This document shows, piece by piece, positions 34,624-46,200 of a DNA stretch of 64,000 nucleotides. A program made the position numbers and the translations under genes. Position 1 is the first letter of the stretch. Every line of letters starts with the position of its first letter. The stretch spans positions 30,399 to 94,398 of the forward strand of contig CANPVN010000003.1 in NCBI GenBank assembly GCA_947581755.1. The letters run 5' to 3'. This DNA comes from an uncultured Clostridia bacterium. Its GTDB lineage: Bacteria; Bacillota; Clostridia; Christensenellales; Pumilibacteraceae. A model generated the notes under the pieces. That model made no database searches and was not told where the DNA came from. It was given only the letters and a program-made list of their open reading frames with translations.

Positions 34624-36882
34624 ATGAAGTTTGCGTTGGCAGGAAATCCGAACAGCGGAAAGACGACGCTGTTCAATGCGTTGACGGGAAGCAGCGCGCA
34701 TGTCGGCAATTGGCCGGGAGTAACCGTCGAGAAAAAGACGGGTACATACAAGAAGTTGCCCGAAAAAGTCGAGATAGTCGATTTACCCGGAATTTACTCC
34801 ATGTCGCCATATACGCCCGAGGAAGTTATATCTCGAAACTTCGTGCTTGACGAAGATCCCGATTGTATAATAAACATAGTCGATGCGAGCAATCTCGAAC
34901 GAAACTTGTATCTTACCACACAATTGCTTGAGTTGGATAAACCCGTTGTTGTTGCTCTCAATATGATGGACATGGTAAAAAAGACGGGCGATAAGATAGA
35001 TATCGATCGTCTCGGGATAGCCTTGGGAGTGCCTGTTGTAGAGATAGTCGCGCTCAAGGGCAAGGGAATAAAACAATTAATGCAGGCGGCTTATGCGCAA
35101 GCGAAACAGCCTCGTCGCGGCAGAACTGTAAATTTGGGAAAGTATTCTCCGCTTATCGACGGTATTGCCGAGTTATACACGCAAAAAAACGTCAAAAGTC
35201 CGTTATTTCATGCCGTCAAACTTTTTGAAAAAGATAAATACGAGATTGAAGGCAACGAGGAAATTGCAGCGGAAGCGGAAAAACTCATCGAGGCTTTCGG
35301 CGGAGAATATGATGCCGAAGCGCTTGTAGCCGACAGCAGATACAAATATCTTTCGGCGGAATGTGCGAATTTTCTTAAAAAGAACGAAAGACCTTTGTTG
35401 AGCAAGAGCGATAAGGCGGACAGGATATTGACTCACAGAATTTGGGGTATTCCGATTTTTCTACTCATAATGCTTGCGGTTTTCCACCTTACTTTTTCCG
35501 AGAACTTGTTTCTTTTGGGCTTTTTCATTCCCGAAGGTTCTTTCGATATTCCCATTATCGGAACCGACGCCATCAATTCTCCGGGCGTAATGTTGCAGGC
35601 TTGTATGGAATGGCTGACGGGTACGATAGGAGACGCGGTATCGGGAGCCATGCCCGAAGGGACTTGGTACACATCGTTGGTGTGCGACGGATTGTTGGAA
35701 GGACTGTTTTCCGTGTTGTCCTTTATCCCTCAAATAATGTGTTTGTTTTTCTTTTTGTCCATTCTCGAGGACAGCGGATATATGGCAAGAGTGGCGTTCA
35801 TTATGGACAGAGCGTTCCGCAAACTCGGGCTTTCGGGTAAAGCGTTTATGCCTCTCATAATGTGTTTCGGTTGCGCCGTCCCCGGTATCATGGCGACAAG
35901 AACGCTTGAAAACGACGCCGAAAGACGCAGAGCGATAATGTTGACGCCATTCTTCTCATGCGGAGCGAAGTTGCCGATATGGGCGGCTTTTGCGGGAGTA
36001 TTTGCTCATGTATACAGCGGATTGAATGCCGAACTTGTGGTTTACGGAATGTATATTCTCGGAATAGCCGTAGCGATAATTTCCGCGCTCATATTGAACA
36101 AGACGGTGCTGAAGGGGCAAACTCCGCCCTTTATAATGGAACTTCCCGCATATCATGCTCCGAGAGCGGGCAATCTTGCGGCTTATCTTTGGAACAAGTT
36201 AAAGCATTATATTTTCCGAGCCGCAACCATAATAGCGGGCGCAATAGTGGTTATTTGGTTTCTCTCGACTTTCAACTTTTCTTTCAGAATGGTCGAGGAC
36301 AGCGGAGACAGTATAATAGGGCAGATAGCCAAGTGGTTTACCTGGTTGTTCGTGCCTCTCGGATTCGGAATGGGCGAGAACGGCTGGAAATTCGTTGTTG
36401 CGGCAATCACGGGACTTATTGCGAAGGAAATGGTCGTTGCGACAATGGGAACTTTTGCAGGAATAGACGGGGACTCCGCATTGGAAATGGGCGGAGATGA
36501 AATGGCGGAATCTCCTATGGGAGTCATGATGCTCGGAATAGGAGGCGTTCTGGGAGGAATAAATGTCGCTATTCCCGCAATGCTTTCCTTCATGGCGTTC
36601 AATCTTTTGTCGGTGCCGTGCATGGCGGCAGTCGCAGCGGCAAGAGGAGAACTCAAAGGTGTAAAACAGATTTTCGGCGCGATTGCATTCTGGCTTATTA
36701 CTGCTTACGCGGTATCCATGGCGATCTTTTGGTTCGGAGTGCTGTTCGCGTATAAATGGTGGATAGGCTTGATCGTATGTCTTGCGATAGTGGGTGTGTT
36801 GGTTGCCTTGATAACTTTGAAAATAACAAGATCCAAAAAAGGCTTGCCTCTGTCGCGAAAGACAAAAGGAGAGAATGTATGA
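34624..36882 (+). CDS. feoB: Ferrous iron transporter FeoB
   Basis: A 752-residue GTPase-coupled Fe(II) importer. The N-terminal G domain has G1 GNPNSGKTT (7-15), switch I around NWPGVTVEK, G3 DLPG and G4 NMMD (about 115). A helical GDI region follows, then two Gate domains with about eleven hydrophobic segments. Conserved pore cysteines are in CFGCAVPG and FFSCGAKLP. GTG/ATG ambiguity is absent: the ATG immediately follows the feoA stop. The last four bases overlap the next gene as ATGA. Confidence 0.97.
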   Translation: MKFALAGNPNSGKTTLFNALTGSSAHVGNWPGVTVEKKTGTYKKLPEKVEIVDLPGIYSMSPYTPEEVISRNFVLDEDPDCIINIVDASNLERNLYLTTQLLELDKPVVVALNMMDMVKKTGDKIDIDRLGIALGVPVVEIVALKGKGIKQLMQAAYAQAKQPRRGRTVNLGKYSPLIDGIAELYTQKNVKSPLFHAVKLFEKDKYEIEGNEEIAAEAEKLIEAFGGEYDAEALVADSRYKYLSAECANFLKKNERPLLSKSDKADRILTHRIWGIPIFLLIMLAVFHLTFSENLFLLGFFIPEGSFDIPIIGTDAINSPGVMLQACMEWLTGTIGDAVSGAMPEGTWYTSLVCDGLLEGLFSVLSFIPQIMCLFFFLSILEDSGYMARVAFIMDRAFRKLGLSGKAFMPLIMCFGCAVPGIMATRTLENDAERRRAIMLTPFFSCGAKLPIWAAFAGVFAHVYSGLNAELVVYGMYILGIAVAIISALILNKTVLKGQTPPFIMELPAYHAPRAGNLAAYLWNKLKHYIFRAATIIAGAIVVIWFLSTFNFSFRMVEDSGDSIIGQIAKWFTWLFVPLGFGMGENGWKFVVAAITGLIAKEMVVATMGTFAGIDGDSALEMGGDEMAESPMGVMMLGIGGVLGGINVAIPAMLSFMAFNLLSVPCMAAVAAARGELKGVKQIFGAIAFWLITAYAVSMAIFWFGVLFAYKWWIGLIVCLAIVGVLVALITLKITRSKKGLPLSRKTKGENV

Positions 36883-37073
36883 ATCCTCTTGAAATAGTCA
36901 TAATGGTCGGAGCAATCGCTCTCGTTGTCTTTACTATCGTTTTCAATATCGTCAGACGGGTAGGCGGAAAGGGCGGTTCATGTTGTTCGGGCGCTTGCTC
37001 GGGAGATTGCTGTTGCTGTTCTGCGCATGCTCCGAAAGACAAAAAAAAGAAGAAAAAAAGCAATCCCAATTGA
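36879..37073 (+). CDS. FeoB-associated cysteine-rich membrane protein
   Basis: A 64-residue single-span membrane peptide: hydrophobic residues 4-24, then a Cys cluster (SCCSGACSGDCCCC) and a Lys-rich tail. This matches the FeoB-associated Cys-rich family (PF12669-type), thought to assist iron delivery in Gram-positive Feo systems. Translation is coupled to feoB through the ATGA overlap. It closes the operon, followed by a strong hairpin. Confidence 0.9.
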   Translation: MNPLEIVIMVGAIALVVFTIVFNIVRRVGGKGGSCCSGACSGDCCCCSAHAPKDKKKKKKSNPN

Positions 37074-37120
37074 TATAAGTTGCTCTCTCTATCTTATATC
37101 CCGATGATTTATTAATAGAA

Positions 37121-37170
37121 ACAGATAAATATCCACACGCAAAAGCGGGTGGATATTTATCTGTGTTTTA
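37121..37170 (+). terminator. Terminator of the feo operon
   Basis: Sixteen-base perfect stem ACAGATAAATATCCAC / GTGGATATTTATCTGT with a 12-base loop, then GTTTTA. The bases up to 37276 hold only a small CCCT/AGGG hairpin before the end of the malY-type gene. Confidence 0.8.
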
Positions 37171-37276
37171 AGAAAATAGGCTGGGCGTGGCTTATTTATG
37201 CCAACCGAAGCCTATAAATGTTCGATAAAACCTTACCCATAAACCCTTTAATAGGGAAGAGGGGGGGAGGAATATG

Positions 37277-38446
37277 CTATTTTTTACAAATATAATTATT
37301 TATTCCTTTTTCAAATAAAGCAAGCCCTTCTTCGAGGCGTTTTTTGGGACAGGCGACATTCATTCTTACAAAAGCGTTTCCGTTGCCTCTATATTGGTTT
37401 CCCGCCGAAAGATACAGCCCTGTGTTTTTTCTTATAAACTCGGCAAGTTCTTCGCCCGAAGAGGTGATTTTGCCGCAGTCTATCCACAATAAGTAGGTGG
37501 CTTCGCTGTCCGAAAGACGCAGCATAGGCAATCGTGAGAGGAACTTTTTGACTGTTTTTTTGTTTTCCGAGATATATTCGTTAAGTTCTTTAAGCCACTT
37601 TTCTCCTTTGGTAAAAGCGGCTACGGTTGCGGCTACCGCAAAACAATTCGGCTCGGCAACTTCGTCGGAATTTAGTCCTCTTACGACTTTATTGCGCAAT
37701 ATGGGGTCGGGAATCGAGACGGCGGCGGATTGCAATCCCGCAATATTGAAAGATTTGCTTGCCGATATGCAACTTATGCTTATCTTCTTGCAGAGGTCGT
37801 TGACCGAAGCGAAGGGCGTATATTGTTTGTCGGGCTCGACTATATCGCAATGAATTTCGTCACTCAACACCGTAACTCCGTATTTGTCGCACAGAACGCC
37901 TATTTTTCGAAGTTCTTCTTTTGACCAAATTTTACCCACGGGATTGTGAGGATTGCACAGAATGAGCATTGTAGTCAAGGGGTGAGAAAGGACTCGTTCG
38001 AGTTCGTAGAAATCCAAGGAATATTTGCCGTCGTCGTATGACAGCGGACATTCGAGGGTGTGCCTTCCGAAATTCTCGATGGAATGGAAGAAAATATCGT
38101 AAACGGGAGTCATCACGGCAATATTGTCGCCGATATTGGTGACGCGTTTTACTATGCTCGAAACGGCGGGGACAATGCCCGTTGAAAAGCACAGCCATTC
38201 TTTTTTCATTTGGAATCCATGTCTTTTTTCCCACCAAGCGATTATAGCGTCGTACCAGCAGTCGGGGATGATAGAATAACCGAAAATGCCGTGTTCGGCG
38301 CGACGGATTATTGCCTCGGTTATATCGGGCAAGACCTCGAAATCCATATCCGCCACCCACATAGGGAGTTCGTTTTCTTTTACATCCCATTTGAGCGAAT
38401 CCGTATCTCTTCGGTTCGTCAATTTGTCGAAATCGTACATACTCAT
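37277..38446 (-). CDS. MalY/PatB-type cystathionine beta-lyase / aminotransferase
   Basis: A 389-residue PLP enzyme of fold type I. The PLP lysine is K231 in SASKSFNIAGLQ; NPHNPVGKIW and LSDEIHCDIV are the flanking conserved strands. PatB/MalY enzymes cleave cystathionine or cysteine conjugates to thiol, pyruvate and ammonia. The ATG at 38446 overlaps the stop of the DUF3737 gene (ATGA), so it is chosen over a TTG at 38461. The DUF3737-PatB pair is a recurring neighbourhood. Confidence 0.92.
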   Translation of the reverse strand: MSMYDFDKLTNRRDTDSLKWDVKENELPMWVADMDFEVLPDITEAIIRRAEHGIFGYSIIPDCWYDAIIAWWEKRHGFQMKKEWLCFSTGIVPAVSSIVKRVTNIGDNIAVMTPVYDIFFHSIENFGRHTLECPLSYDDGKYSLDFYELERVLSHPLTTMLILCNPHNPVGKIWSKEELRKIGVLCDKYGVTVLSDEIHCDIVEPDKQYTPFASVNDLCKKISISCISASKSFNIAGLQSAAVSIPDPILRNKVVRGLNSDEVAEPNCFAVAATVAAFTKGEKWLKELNEYISENKKTVKKFLSRLPMLRLSDSEATYLLWIDCGKITSSGEELAEFIRKNTGLYLSAGNQYRGNGNAFVRMNVACPKKRLEEGLALFEKGINNYICKK

Positions 38447-39288
38447 TTTGATTGTCTGCAAATTATTTTTGTCTTTGAGGGATCGATCTTATCTTTTTCG
38501 ATGATAAGTTCGTCGATATGATCGCAAGTGAGTTTGCCGCTCGAAGGGTTGAGTACGCTGTCGATTTTACCCTCTATCTCCGCGTCTATGGAAGAGTACT
38601 CGAATGCGAGAGTGGTATTCAGCAGTTTGCAGTTTTTCATTACAAGATTTTCTATGTAGCAAAGTCCCTGAAGGCTCTCTATCGTGCAGTTTACAAAGGT
38701 GAGATTTTTGGAATTCCAGCCCAAGTATTCGCCGCTGATGACCGAATCGTATACGGTGACGTTTTCGCTGTTCCAGAACGCGTCTTTGGTAAGCATTTTG
38801 CTGTTTTTGACAGTCATATTTTTAACGCCGTCGAATGCGTAATTGCCGACGAGAGTAAAATTGTCTATCTCGAGATTTGCGCTGTTCATTGCGAAATAGT
38901 CGCCGCGAGCCGTCACGTTTTTGAGAGTTACATTGTTACAACTCCACAGCGTTTCCTGAGCGTTCGAAAAATCGACGTTTTCTATATATACTTCGGTGGC
39001 GCGTCTGAAATTTTTGGGCGCTTGCATTACCGTATTTTTCATTGAAATATTGTGTGTGTACCAGATTCCCGCACGCGCCATTTCAAACCAGATACAGTTG
39101 TTTACTTTGATGTCCGAGCAGTACCAAAGAGGGTACTTCCATTTGAAGGAGCAGTTATCGAGAGTGATATTTTTACATTCTTTCAAAGGAGATTCTCCGT
39201 CGCCGAAAATCGTTTCGTCGATGGCAAGATCTCTTTCGTTGAAAAGGCTTCGTTCACCGACGAGCATTTGTCTGTGTATTTCTTTCAT
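38443..39288 (-). CDS. DUF3737 family beta-helix protein
   Basis: A 281-residue cytoplasmic protein made of short repeated beta strands rich in Asn, Val and aromatic residues (for example NVTLKNVTARGDYFAMNSAN), typical of a right-handed parallel beta helix and of the DUF3737 family. No catalytic site can be named. GAGGTG precedes the ATG. It is cotranscribed and translationally coupled with the PatB-type lyase, which suggests a shared pathway in sulfur amino acid or thiol metabolism, but this is inference. Confidence 0.85.
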   Translation of the reverse strand: MKEIHRQMLVGERSLFNERDLAIDETIFGDGESPLKECKNITLDNCSFKWKYPLWYCSDIKVNNCIWFEMARAGIWYTHNISMKNTVMQAPKNFRRATEVYIENVDFSNAQETLWSCNNVTLKNVTARGDYFAMNSANLEIDNFTLVGNYAFDGVKNMTVKNSKMLTKDAFWNSENVTVYDSVISGEYLGWNSKNLTFVNCTIESLQGLCYIENLVMKNCKLLNTTLAFEYSSIDAEIEGKIDSVLNPSSGKLTCDHIDELIIEKDKIDPSKTKIICRQSK

Positions 39289-39321
39289 ATTTCACCTCAT
39301 GAAAAATTTTTCTTTGTAGTC

Positions 39322-39350
39322 ATTATAACAATTTTTATCGCCAAAGGCAA
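39322..39350 (-). promoter_or_regulatory. Promoter of the DUF3737-patB operon
   Basis: Minus-strand TTGCCT (39345-39350), 17-base spacer, TATAAT (39322-39327). 39351-39497 contains nothing else recognisable. Confidence 0.75.
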
Positions 39351-39497
39351 CCGAAAATCGCTCGGTTGCTTAAAACAAAATACTTCCCTCGCTGTTGTCG
39401 GAAATTTCCCGCGGCATTTCCACCGTCTTGTTCATACTTTCCGTCTTTATATACGCCTTGAAATAGCATATATTGTTTTTTGAATTATTATGCTATG

Positions 39498-39531
39498 AAA
39501 TGAGTCCGATACAAAAGTATCGGACTCATTT
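39498..39531. terminator. Hairpin between convergent-facing regions, marR side
   Basis: Perfect 15-base stem AAATGAGTCCGATAC / GTATCGGACTCATTT with loop AAAA, followed on the plus strand by TTATA. It lies 46 bases downstream of the marR stop and is most likely its terminator. Confidence 0.65.
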
Positions 39532-39576
39532 TTATATATGAGTATCTTGATGAAAATCAACTAAAAAGGGCAAAAA

Positions 39577-40059
39577 TCAACCTAACAGGTTTTTGCGCGC
39601 GTCGTTCATTTTGCCGAAGTAGACAACCAATTTCTCATAGATATTCAGAAAGTCTTTCTGTTCCTCGTCAGTCAACGAGGCATTCAATATTCGTTCCAAT
39701 CTCTCCGTCAAAGTCTTGTTTTGTTCGGCAACGAGTTGCGCGCCTTTGTCGCTCAACGATATATAGACAAAACGCTTATCCGAGTCTTTATGATTTCTTA
39801 TTATAAATCCGCGTTTTTCGAGGTTTTTGACTATGGGAGAAAGATTGGGCGGCAACATAGACAACCTTTTGGCAAGGTTGCTCATAGTAGTCTCTTTAAG
39901 TGTAGACAATATCGCGATTATGTTGTGTTGGATAATATTGAAATTTTCCTTCAAAAAAGGAGTTTCGGTATTATCGCTCGCATAATCGTTGTATTCGAGG
40001 TCATGGGTTATCATTGTCGAATAAATTCGACTGTAAAAATCTTTTTCTTCATTAATCAT
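39577..40059 (-). CDS. MarR-family transcriptional regulator
   Basis: A 160-residue winged-helix regulator. The DNA-binding part is TTMSNLAKRLSMLPPNLSPIVKNLEKRGFI, followed by the beta-wing DSDKRFVYISLSDKG; dimerisation helices lie at both ends. MarR proteins sense small phenolic, oxidative or other ligands and usually repress a neighbouring or divergent gene. Here the divergent gene encodes the 1997-residue lipoprotein. AT-rich near-palindromes with AAGTATAT occur on both sides of the intergenic region. Ligand unknown. Confidence 0.9.
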   Translation of the reverse strand: MINEEKDFYSRIYSTMITHDLEYNDYASDNTETPFLKENFNIIQHNIIAILSTLKETTMSNLAKRLSMLPPNLSPIVKNLEKRGFIIRNHKDSDKRFVYISLSDKGAQLVAEQNKTLTERLERILNASLTDEEQKDFLNIYEKLVVYFGKMNDARKNLLG

Positions 40060-40144
40060 AAGTTTTTGCCTATAATAAAAATATATATCTAAGTATATTA
40101 TATAATTTTTATAAAAAATTTGTCAAGTTTTTTTTCAAAACATA

Positions 40145-40173
40145 TTGACAAAACTCAAATAATTATGTAATAT
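40145..40173 (+). promoter_or_regulatory. Promoter of the giant lipoprotein gene
   Basis: TTGACA 40145-40150, 17-base spacer, TAATAT 40168-40173, overlapping the TATATAAGTATATA element (40171-40184) that could bind the MarR protein. AAGGAGG lies just before the ATG at 40217. Confidence 0.55.
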
Positions 40174-40216
40174 ATAAGTATATAAATATAAGGAAAAATT
40201 TTTAAGGAGGATCATC

Positions 40217-43200
40217 ATGAAGAAATCGTTGAGATTATTTTTGCCGACACTGATTGTTCTCATGGCATTGGTAACGGTTTTTGCCGCTTGTCAACCCAAG
40301 CAATACACGTTATCGTTTGAGACATTCGGCGGAACGCAGATAGGATCCATTACGGCGGAAGCGGGCGAAGATATTCAATCATCATTGCCTTTGGATCCCG
40401 TAAAAGAAGGATACACCTTCGGCGGTTGGTACGATAACGAGGCTTGTACGGGAGAGAGCGTACAACTTCCTTTGCAAATGCCCGACAAGAACATTAAATT
40501 CTATGCGAAGTGGAACGCTGCTCGCAAATACACTTTGACATTGGACGCAGGCGAAGCGAATATAGAGAACACAACGTTCGAACTTAACGCGGGAGAAACA
40601 ATTTCGGAATATTTGCAGGGGATAGAGCCTGTTGTTTCGGGATTGGTATTCGGAAATTGGTTTTTCGAAGGCGGCAGCGAACTCAAGCCCGACGACAAGA
40701 TGCCTTCATATAATATAAAACTTGTGGCGAGATATAAAGCAAATCTCAGCATAACGGTATACAAGAAAGGACTCGACGGCAATTACGGCGCTCCCGAAAC
40801 CAAGACTTCTTTACAGTGGTATCGTGAAACGGTAAATGTTTCCGATGTATTGGGAGAAGAACATTTTCATATTGCGGACGGACCTTCCGATGTCACCATC
40901 GAAAAGGGCGATAACAAGATCGACGTACATCTTGACAGAAATCTTTATACCGTAACTTTCAACGCCAATATTCCCGCGGATTGCAGTGAATTCGACGGAG
41001 AAATCGACTCTGTAGAGGCTCTTTACGAAGCGACTGTTACTCTTCCCGAAAATGCTTTCGAGGCTTTCATGTACAGGTTTGCCGTATGGGGAACCGAGGC
41101 TGACGGCGGAACTTATTATCACGAAGGCGAGGAATTTACCGTCGAGGGCAATACCGAGATTTTCGCTATATGGGACAAGGGATATTATGACAAGTTCGGA
41201 GGCATAGATATTCTTTATGTGCTTGCCACGGAAAACACGGGAAAGGTTTTGCTTTCGAGACCTTTTGTCGGTGAGATAGAAGGAACGATAGACGAAAACG
41301 GCAGATTCGAGATAACCAAAGACGGCGAGACATTGTCGGGACAAATTTCCGACGACGGAAGATTTGTTTACTATCGCGAAGCGCAAGTCGGAAAATATAA
41401 TATATACGATTTGTACGACGCCGAAAAAGGAACGGAGACGATAGAACTCGACGGATATGACAGGGCAACTTACACCGACGAGAACGGCGAAGCGCACTCG
41501 GGAAAATACGAGGCGGTATACGACAACGAAACGGGTGATTTTCTTGGAATGTACAGATTTATAAACGAAGAGAATCAAGGTTTTTATTTCGCTTTTCAAG
41601 AGATAGAAGGCGAGTCTGTATTCTTAAAACAGGATCAACTCGCGGGTTCTTATTTCCGTTATGAACTTAAGGGTGTAAGAGGAGAAAACAGTTTATTCTA
41701 TTATACTTTTTTGGTATTGGACGGTTTCGGAAGTTCGATAATTGCAGGTTATGACGAGGACGGACACGTTTCCGTTTCGGCTTTCGGTACATACAAAGCA
41801 ATCTCGGGCACGGGAATAGTGAAAGCGCGTCTCACTTTGGACGGAATAAAATACGATGAATATACATACAAACTTTTGTCATTGACTTCCGACGTATCGG
41901 TATATATCGAATACAACAAGGAACTCGACAGAGAATTCGGCGGTAAAAACGGCACGTTGAAACTTGACGGTTTCGGCGACAGCGACACTTCGGCTACATA
42001 CACCGACGAGAAGGGAGAGACAAAAGTCGGAATGTATGTTTGCGAGACTTACGTAGGTTCGGGAAATAAGATAATAAGATTCAGTTCGGGGCAAGAGACT
42101 ATAACTTTCAAAATCGACGGCGATACTTTCGAGGTAGTCGGAGCAAGGGATTATGATGAATATTTCCGTTTGACGGATGATTCCAAAGTAACTTCGCCTT
42201 ATCTTATTATGGATGGCAGCGGCAATGCGTCTATGTATGCGCCCAACAGCAAAAACGTTTTGGTTCTTGTTGCGACGGGAACATACACACAGCCCGACGC
42301 AGAGGGCATTTCTCGTCTCTCACTTACCGTTACCGACGAGGCTTACGCCGAAGATTTCGGCGAATATCTCAATATAAGATTTATATTGAGAACGCAGACG
42401 ATTATAGACGGAACCGACGAACGCGAAGTCGGAGTCTATACCGTATACGTAGGCAACAAGACCTATACTTTCGGTTCGCAAAAGTTGGTTCTCGATGATT
42501 ACGGTTACGGCGTATACACCGATGAAAACGGCGTGATATACAACGGCGAATATTTCCTCAGCGAAGTTCATGAAATCGAGGGAGTTCTGGACTTTGTTGT
42601 ATTCGGAGAGGGCGGAGAAATTTCTTTCAGAAGATATTTCAAGATACAGGACAGCGACAATACGTTTATTGTCTTGAGCGACGAAGTCGGCTCTTATGTC
42701 ATAAGCAAGTACGGCACGACAAACAATGCCGATCGAGTATTGTTCCTTGACGGCAACAAAGGCGCTATATTATACAGCATAGATGAAGAATCGGGCGCGC
42801 TTTCCATAATCACGACGGGAACTTACAACATGACCGACTATGTTTACGGAACGTTTACTTCGGCGTCGGAGAACTTTGAATTTGCGATATTTATCGACAA
42901 TGACGAAACGGTATTCACCAAGTTCGACGCGGTATTCAGCGGAGACATCAAAAACGGTTCGGATATACTCAACCTCGACGGATATGAATATGCGGCATAT
43001 TATCAACAGAGCGGAGAGGACACAAAGTTCGGCTTCTATTCGATTATGAAGGAAGGGGAGACTTACCTTGCGGTATTCAGCGCTACCGATGACTTGGGGT
43101 ATGTATATGACGTTATGTACTTTGAACTCGGAACCGACAAGACCTTTAAGGTGCGAAGTTACGAGTGGGGCGAATATGCGGGATTGTCCGCATACAGGTC

Positions 43201-46200
43201 GACTTACGAAATTCTCAAAGTTGACGGACACGGCAACGCCGAGCTTTACATGACCGACAAAGCGGCGCAAGAAGAAACTCTTTACGCGCAGGGTACTTAC
43301 GAGATTTACGATGAAACAATAGGCGCGTATAAGTTCGATCTTACAACCGTTACGGACAAAAAAGATGCAAGTTTTGTTGCGATCCTTGCGACTTATGACG
43401 GCAACCCCGTATTTATAAAAGAGGACGGCAAGAACGCTATTTATGTAAGCAATTTTTGCGCATTGGAAGTAGACGGTTACGGTGGCGCGGCATACGTTGA
43501 CAGTTTTGGTATTGTTCACAGCGGAGATTATTCTTCCATGGGTGAAACTCTGATAGACTTTGTGGACTCGGACGGACAGGAATTATTCATAAGACTCGAT
43601 GCCGAAAACAAAAAGTTCGAAATAATAACCAACGGATTTGTTTATGACGGCAATGTTCTTTATAAATATTTGGGCGAGGAAAAGAATATCGTCATTCCCG
43701 ACGAAATTACCGAGATTGCGGAACTTTCTTTCAGTACTTTGACGGCAGGCAGGTATCACGGATTGGATATCGAGACGATAGATCTTAAAAACGTACAAAA
43801 AATAGGAAACAGCGCTTTCCGCCAATGCGAATATCTTACCAAAGTAACGGGAAAATCCGTCACCGAGTTGGCGGGGGCTTGCTTCCAATCTTGTATAGAA
43901 CTTTATGATATAGATATGCCCGAACTCAGAATAATCGGCGAAATGTCTTTCTACGGTTGCGATTCGATAGAAGAAGTCGAATTTGACAAAGCAACCTTTA
44001 TAGGAGCGGGCGCCTTCTCGTATATGGGAGCGATAACAAGAGCAAAGTTCTCTGTTGTCGAGACCGTCGAGTCTATGGCATTCTATGATTGTCCTTATCT
44101 TACCGAAGTCAACTTGGGAAGCGCGATAACCGAAATTCAGAATGAAGCCTTCGAGGCTGCCACCGAGACGGAACTTTTGGTTGTCATTCTCGAAACCACC
44201 GATATAGTTTCTTTCGGACTGAATGTGTTTGCGGCTCGCAATGATTATCTTATAAAGGTTCCCGATCTTGAAACCGTTTTGAAATATTATAAAGATTCCG
44301 ACATAAACAGCGAGATTGCGGTACACTTTGCTTACAGAACGGAAAACGACGGAACTTTCTATTCCGAATATTTGAGCAGAGTTGCTCTTCACGGTATTTT
44401 CTATATGTACGGAGCGCCTTACGGCGTATATAAGTTGGAAGAGGACGGCGGAGTCAAAAAACTCGAAATATACAATTATTCTTACGGAGACTACAGATTA
44501 TCATATACGGGAACGATAGACGACAATGGATTGTCGCTTACGTCGAGTGGTTATACGACCTATTATCCCATAGTCGGCGGTGAGCAATACACCTTCACGG
44601 AAACCGATACGGACAAGAAACTCGTATTTACCATGGGAACGGAGTCTCAATGGAAAGTTGACGCAAATTGGAACGGAAGCCAAGCGCAAGTCGAATATTT
44701 GTCGGGTTCTTTGTATCTCATAGACGGATTCTATCGAAGAAGTCTCAATATAAACTTTGCCGAAAAGACATTCTCGATTTTGTCATCCGAATTTATTTCC
44801 ATAGTCGAGGAATATCATTCGAGTACGGATTCAAGTTGGATATTGCTCTCTCAAAATAATGAGGAAAAGACCGATTATTCGATACTTGCCGCATTCGAAG
44901 GCATACGCGACGAGGCGGGCAACTATTTATACATATCCGATAAGACTTCGGTACAATTAGAGGGAACCGCAGGCAACAAGAAGTTTACTTTGGCGGTATC
45001 TTTCGAATCAACGAATTATATAATAACCGTTACGCTCGACGAAGCCAACAAGACATTTACCTATGATTTTGAAATGTTGACGAAAACGGAACTCGTTTAC
45101 GAAAATTATTCCATAGTCTTATGGTTTGATGCGACCGATGAGATAAGCGAAGTAGAGTTCTATTACAACGGAACCAAAGCGACACTTATGGATTATTCCG
45201 AGAACGACGGCGTATATATCGTGACGGTACTCGATCGCGGTTACGAAGCAAAATATCGCGCAGAGATAAACAAGTTGAATACGGAATGTACGATAACTCA
45301 ACTCGGAAAGGGCGGTTCCGCTTGGATAGACGGCGTAGCGCGCGCTGCCGTTATAGTTGCGGACGGAAAACCCGAGTTCCATATCTTTGTCAATAAGGGC
45401 GGCAGAGAAACGGAAGCGCAAGAAGTAACTTATATTCAAGTCCAAAACTATTATGAGGTTACCGCAGACGGCGAAAAATTCTATGTTTCATATACCGACG
45501 GAACTTCTCGTTTAAGCGTCAAACTCGTCAAAGCGCAAATGGTTTATACTTCCGACAATAATGTAATGACGTTGGTATTCGATAACGGCGGAAAACTTGT
45601 AAGCGCGAAATTGAAACTCGATTCTGTTTCCGAGGAATTGACGGGAAAGGAATATATCGATACTTACGGAGTCACTTATTACAGATTCGAAAACGGCAAC
45701 AATGTTTACAACGTCGAACCTCATAATTGGGATATGAGTTTGGAAATTACCGTTTTGATACGCAAGACTGTTTCGGACGGCAACGTAACCGTTGAATATT
45801 TTGAGGATTCCGAGGGCGATTTTGACTCGGTAATATCCTTCAAGACGGGCGACCAAGTCAAGACTTTCAGTACCGAGATTACAGATAAAGGCATATTGAT
45901 AACAGTCGGCAACGAGTACTATCTGTTGACTGTCGGAGCAAATGCCGCCGTTGCGCAAGCGACCTCAAAGACCGCCGTTACCGAGGACGGACGATACAGA
46001 TTCACGGTATTGGTAAGCGGAAACATAGTCATTAAAGTTACGGGCTTCGAGGAAAAATCCGACAACAGTTATGTTTCCAAGAGAGTGATCGATTCTTATT
46101 ACAATACCGACGGCGAGATTATTGTGCAAGTCTCGGGTTATGATGAACGCTTCCATTGCTTATTTACCGTTGCGGGAGACAATGTATCGGTCGTCATAAA

